Source: Bacteroidales bacterium UBA5537
GTDB taxonomy: Bacteria; Bacteroidota; Bacteroidia; Bacteroidales; Lentimicrobiaceae
Reading direction: 5' to 3'
NCBI GenBank assembly: GCA_002426025.1
Contig: DINP01000049.1
Location: forward strand, 10,649-17,707
Length of the DNA: 7,059 bases
In this document: in pieces, positions 6,701 to 7,059 of the stretch
How the letters are laid out: the number at the start of each line of letters is the position of its first letter
How positions within the stretch are numbered: the stretch's first letter is position 1
The notes under the pieces: generated by a model
What the model saw: only the letters and a program-made list of their open reading frames with translations
Told to the model about the DNA's origin: nothing
The model's database searches: none
Made by a program: the position numbers and the translations under genes

Positions 6701-7059
6701 TCAACTAATGGAATGGTCAATCTGACTATTCCAGGAACTTTAAATGGCACCTATTACGTTACTATCAAGCATAGAAACAGTATTGAAACCACTACTGCTT
6801 TGCCAGTTTCCTTTAGCGGAAACAATGTGGCCCATAATTTCGATAATCCATCCAAAGCTTACGGCGGGAACTTACTGATGATGATCGACGGAAGATATGT
6901 AATTTACGGCGGCGACGTTAACCAGGATGGCTATATTGATACCGGCGATATGACCCCGGTTGATAACGACTCTGCAAATTTTGCATCGGGTTATCTAAAT
7001 ACCGATGTAAATGGCGACGGATTTGTTGATACCGGCGATATGACCATTATTGATAACAA
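677..7059 (+). CDS. Giant secreted modular protein: BNR/sortilin-like propeller, FN3-like repeats, beta-helix, dockerin-like end (partial, 3' end beyond window)
   Basis: A single frame is open from ATG 677 to the window end: 2127 complete codons and two bases, with no stop. Modules in order are: signal peptide (residues 1-22); a conserved segment with YWKGK and KGSGYK (57-78); an Asp-box beta-propeller (about 143-763); a CARDB-like domain (770-888); five FN3-like repeats (889-1363); a second beta-sandwich region (1364-1492); a parallel beta-helix (1493-1943); a beta domain (1944-2079); and two dockerin-like EF-hand loops (2080-2127 and on). Proteins of this plan in Bacteroidota are exported, often by the type IX secretion system; no sorting domain is visible, but the end is missing. 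No sialidase, lyase or protease active site was recognised, so binding or adhesion is inferred rather than shown. The ATG is preceded by a weak GAAAG (670-674) and lies 41 bases after the acylphosphatase-like gene. TAAATTTTG (662-670) resembles a -7 box but lacks a partner. By comparison with relatives, the stop is probably only a few tens of codons away. Confidence 0.9.
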   Translation, partial: MNSKFSPLLVFFLVITLTNCFSQTIEKPTDNKLQPEYGSLDYWQIKMQDRNTNFNTFKEEFENYWKGKTPQKGSGYKQVSRWIIHQQAYANPDGTLRMPADDIEQALGFMQQMSSMAVTGNWNYAAPFNPVYNSGNPTLEVAGMGRVTAIGFSPHNNYTVYVGAPLGGLWRSTDFGVSWTNMNTDVISALGVSAIAVHPSDPSILFIGTGDRDAEKTLGQGIYKSLDGGLTWTAKPISTRHDKAVHKIYFHPSNPDIMTISSNYGIYKSLDGGETWQKKLAVYLIDSEQKPGSPFTIYAAGKNILYKSIDFGDTWTTVLTVPTHRIAIGVTPANPNRVLLFTTKDSKFYRVYRSSNSGATFDTIFSTGTSPGEGQGGYNLDLVIDPNNENIVYAGMVNFYKSVDGGATFVNQEAVYADDQHIFEFHPVTHRLFIGNDSGIWYTDDGNNYTYSSNGLNITTCYRIDVSSQNATRIISGNQDAATFVTLNGITYRSIGGDGMTCKFDFSDENYVYGSAQNGYVARSINGGGVNAAFSGIAANGSHGIDQEANFQSAFAISSFNPNTMYYGAHDVWRSFNIKATNPASVVFTKISNDIAGTDSLRTIEYMEPSKANPDILYVTYDNGRMFRSDNVNSVSPTWIELPQPNSWRGVRFESHPTDPNIVYMVRGKYVYRSANKGESWTSITQGFPDLVALSIIYMNGSDEGLYVGTTAGVYYKDNTMTSWIPFKSGLPLTQVRDMAIHYATIPAQLFAGTFGRGVWKTSVLPSYIPDLISGNGISSINGCLVSAYNSFTTSNSQTTMESFTNGYYLSVDQIINDEDYLIQEEELSQALPSASFQSEIISVDAAHLLPSLPTGSYYLGFMLDNDNNIQESNENNNTWVAPQMVTIPDNPAAPTNVQASDGTFSDKISISWVNNTGEQLYFAVFRAESIFDLAPDQISSSWSTALSYDDYSVVPGQTYYYRIKASRYPDGVRPSVLSAYNTGHTALSIPVDVEASDGQFGDRIEISWPAVTGATHYRVYRSLTPVATEQNVISGPTWISGNFFSDNTAVIGNIYYYWVRAAMNEFGQYATDWSEANTGYIGFVSAPDANASDGSYTDRVVISWNAIAGASHYRLYRGTFFHPSASTAISTWQTSNSFTDYTASTAVKYYYWVRASQDATGTIATGYGAGDAGYRNFVTPAVTASDGTSELYTTVSWSAVTGASYYKVYRRAGIIEPYTAISSWTTRTSRMDNSGVPGLLYDYTVKVSSDTTYIISANATANSGYRRIAAPVVTATVGTNQNMVGISWEPAEGASYYRVQRSTVENPSSYTTIANYSNTLNFTYQDFTAVPNQRYNYRVNGAVNSSGLRAGSYGLDIGMAGSCSNLVEEDAGMRSVNLHGTTLDIGFRLANWGYFNLSDSVSITVYLESIPANGTPEVILGTKKIPPLAVDESYDVVFSADAGNIPGFDFTYGNWQIALNLSCDNGTGNCDNNADDNYLIWQTPLVNHTDAMHGIYTIGSTACDFESPAYAIEALHSRGISDPVTFYLLPEVFTEQLQINTISGVGTGKQIVFTRHPDFADTATIIAMPAENRNYTIKLTNCSYITFEQLHLSTLGASDFMYTYGRVVDIGQGCSNLIFRNNKITGFSDNSHPDDANSVIYSSYTGSSNLLIEGNRIESGYIGINISGSSSSTNYINNLVIKDNVISGFFYKGMFLFNINHLEVTHNKISSECIDSWGFLAGMHCSNIHNGFNISNNDIRISGINQVNYGMSLTDLNMDGTQNGIISNNLVSIDSYQANNYGLSLYKINNTSLLHNTVHIYGTAGNFSVAMILQGGTDEFEYSNTFYNNNVVSSLNGYSLAVFDFAENPDFIANMDYNNYLTTGSDLFLIDDVPYNNLQAWRALSGKDSHSVSIDPGFVSNTDLHCTNIAFDNKGTPCQVTLDIDNEPRSLTTPDIGADEFPNVPTQKNLTLQLFLEGLYNGSGTMRQSYDENGPHFGTGIADQLVIELRSATAYSNIVFTSPPVNLSTNGMVNLTIPGTLNGTYYVTIKHRNSIETTTALPVSFSGNNVAHNFDNPSKAYGGNLLMMIDGRYVIYGGDVNQDGYIDTGDMTPVDNDSANFASGYLNTDVNGDGFVDTGDMTIIDN
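1103..2965 (+). other. BNR/Asp-box beta-propeller, sortilin/VPS10-like
   Basis: Residues 143-763 repeat the Asp-box pattern S-x-D-x-G-x-T-W, which marks blade turns. Clear copies are STDFGVSW (172), SLDGGLTW (225), SLDGGETW (269), SIDFGDTW (308), SSNSGATF (354), SVDGGATF (402), TDDGNNYT (443) and SANKGESW (674). A weaker one, SINGGGVN, is at 524. Each is typically preceded by a strand of the kind IYKS or LWRS, and between them lie H-P-S-D-P or P-N-x-x turns. The GAPLGGLWRS and GTGDRDA (208-214) segments are characteristic of a family of Bacteroidota secreted propellers annotated as VPS10 or sortilin-like. The domain closes with FAGTFGRGVWKTS (about 751-763). No neuraminidase FRIP motif or catalytic triad is seen, so this is a scaffold or ligand-binding propeller by inference. 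Confidence 0.8.
2984..3340 (+). other. CARDB-like beta-sandwich domain
   Basis: Residues 770-888 start with PDLISG. They contain YYLSVDQIINDEDYLI, then LPSLPTGSYYLGFMLD, and finish with D-N-N-I-Q-E-S-N-E-N-N-N. The PDL opening, the P-x-G-x-Y-Y-L strand and the closing D-x-N-x-x-x-E-x-N-E-x-N-N are the recognisable pattern of CARDB (cell-adhesion-related) domains in bacterial surface proteins. It links the propeller to the FN3-like array. Confidence 0.65.
3341..4765 (+). repeat. Five tandem fibronectin type III-like repeats
   Basis: The repeats start at about residues 889, 989, 1085, 1179 and 1270 (nt 3341, 3641, 3929, 4211, 4484) and are 90-100 residues each. The shared pattern is A-P-x-V-x-A-S-D-G-x-(F/Y)-x-D-(K/R)-(I/V)-x-I-S-W, then V-x-G-A-x-(H/Y)-Y-(R/K)-V-Y-R, then I-S-x-W and F-x-D-x-T-A, then Y-Y-Y-W-V-R-A, ending in G-Y. 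Copies 2 and 3 are closest to this pattern. Copy 1 has GEQLYFAVFR in place of the GASHYRVYR core. Copies 4 and 5 lose the ASDG...D part step by step (SDGTSELYTTVSW; TVGTNQNMVGISW). DNA identity between copies is low, so the duplications are old. Such arrays act as extended spacers or carbohydrate/protein-binding stalks. Confidence 0.75.
4766..5152 (+). other. Second beta-sandwich region, possibly CARDB-like
   Basis: Residues 1364-1492 start with CSNLVEEDAG and have alternating strands such as LDIGFRLANWGY, DSVSITVYLES and WQIALNLSCDN. A Cys-bounded, Asp/Asn-rich loop (C1464 to C1471, followed by DNNADDN) comes near the end. Length and strand pattern resemble the CARDB domain earlier in the protein, but the closing motif is only partly matched. 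The assignment is uncertain. Confidence 0.4.
5153..6505 (+). other. Right-handed parallel beta-helix domain
   Basis: The domain opens at residue 1493 with GIYTIGSTACDFESPAYAIE, then GISDPVTFYLLP, the entry segment common to Bacteroidota pectate-lyase-like beta-helices. Rungs with the Asn-ladder pattern follow: FRNNKI (1620), IEGNRI (1653), IKDNVI (1682), VTHNKI (1705), ISNNDI (1735), ISNNLV (1767), LLHNTV (1794) and FYNNNV (1827), spaced 23-33 residues. It ends with DIDNEPR and PDIGADEFP (1935-1943), the usual closing motif of these domains. No pectate lyase or polygalacturonase catalytic residues are recognisable, so glycan binding is more likely than cleavage. Confidence 0.78.
6506..6913 (+). 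other. C-terminal beta domain preceding the dockerin-like loops
   Basis: Residues 1944-2079 read as NLTLQLFLEGLYNGSGTM, then ADQLVIELRSAT, VNLSTNGMVNLTIPG, GTYYVTIKHRNSIETT and GGNLLMMIDGRYVIYG. I recognise this as a module that in Bacteroidota secreted proteins is regularly followed by paired EF-hand loops at the C-terminus. Its role is not established to my knowledge; anchoring or secretion is possible. Confidence 0.6.
6914..7059 (+). repeat. Paired dockerin-like calcium-binding loops (cut by window end)
   Basis: DVNQDGYIDTGD (2080-2091) and DVNGDGFVDTGD (2110-2121) each match the 12-residue EF-hand loop D-x-N-x-D-G-x-I/V-D-x-x-D and lie exactly 30 residues apart, as in dockerin type I repeats. 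Each is followed by M-T-x-x-D-N. Twenty bases within the two copies are identical (6936-6955 and 7026-7045). Calcium binding is expected from the loop residues. The second copy is complete, but the protein runs past the window. Confidence 0.8.

Overview
The window looks like Bacteroidota (Bacteroidetes) chromosome. The base composition is moderately AT-rich. A promoter of the TTTG / TAnnTTTG type used by this phylum sits upstream of the first complete gene. The main gene is a giant modular secreted protein whose modules are typical of Bacteroidota secreted proteins. No RNA gene, insertion sequence or CRISPR array was found. Nothing in the window amounts to a clearly new multi-gene system; its interest lies in details of two genes.

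Layout. Positions 1-69 may be the last 22 codons of an unidentified upstream gene, with a long hairpin (46-92) that could be its terminator. Positions 93-356 have no convincing gene. They hold an 8-bp inverted repeat (110-141), a pair of 9-bp direct repeats (274-294) and a good candidate Bacteroidota promoter (301-333). Positions 357-635 encode a 92-residue acylphosphatase-fold protein in which both family catalytic residues appear to be replaced. After a 41-base gap, one uninterrupted frame runs from the ATG at 677 to the right edge (2127 codons visible, no stop reached), so the gene is cut by the window end.

The giant protein is read as: signal peptide; a short conserved N-terminal segment; a BNR/Asp-box beta-propeller of the sortilin/VPS10-like kind; a CARDB-like domain; five tandem fibronectin type III-like repeats; a second beta-sandwich region; a right-handed parallel beta-helix ending in a DIGADEF motif; a further beta domain; and a pair of dockerin-like EF-hand loops at the visible end. 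No enzyme active site was recognised. The best inference is an exported, calcium-stabilised surface or extracellular binding protein, probably sent out by the type IX secretion system, though no sorting domain is visible. A run of eight G inside the propeller coding sequence is a possible on/off slippage site, because both -1 and +1 slips lead to a stop within a few codons. Nothing in the sequence links the small acylphosphatase-like protein to the giant one except adjacency and shared strand.
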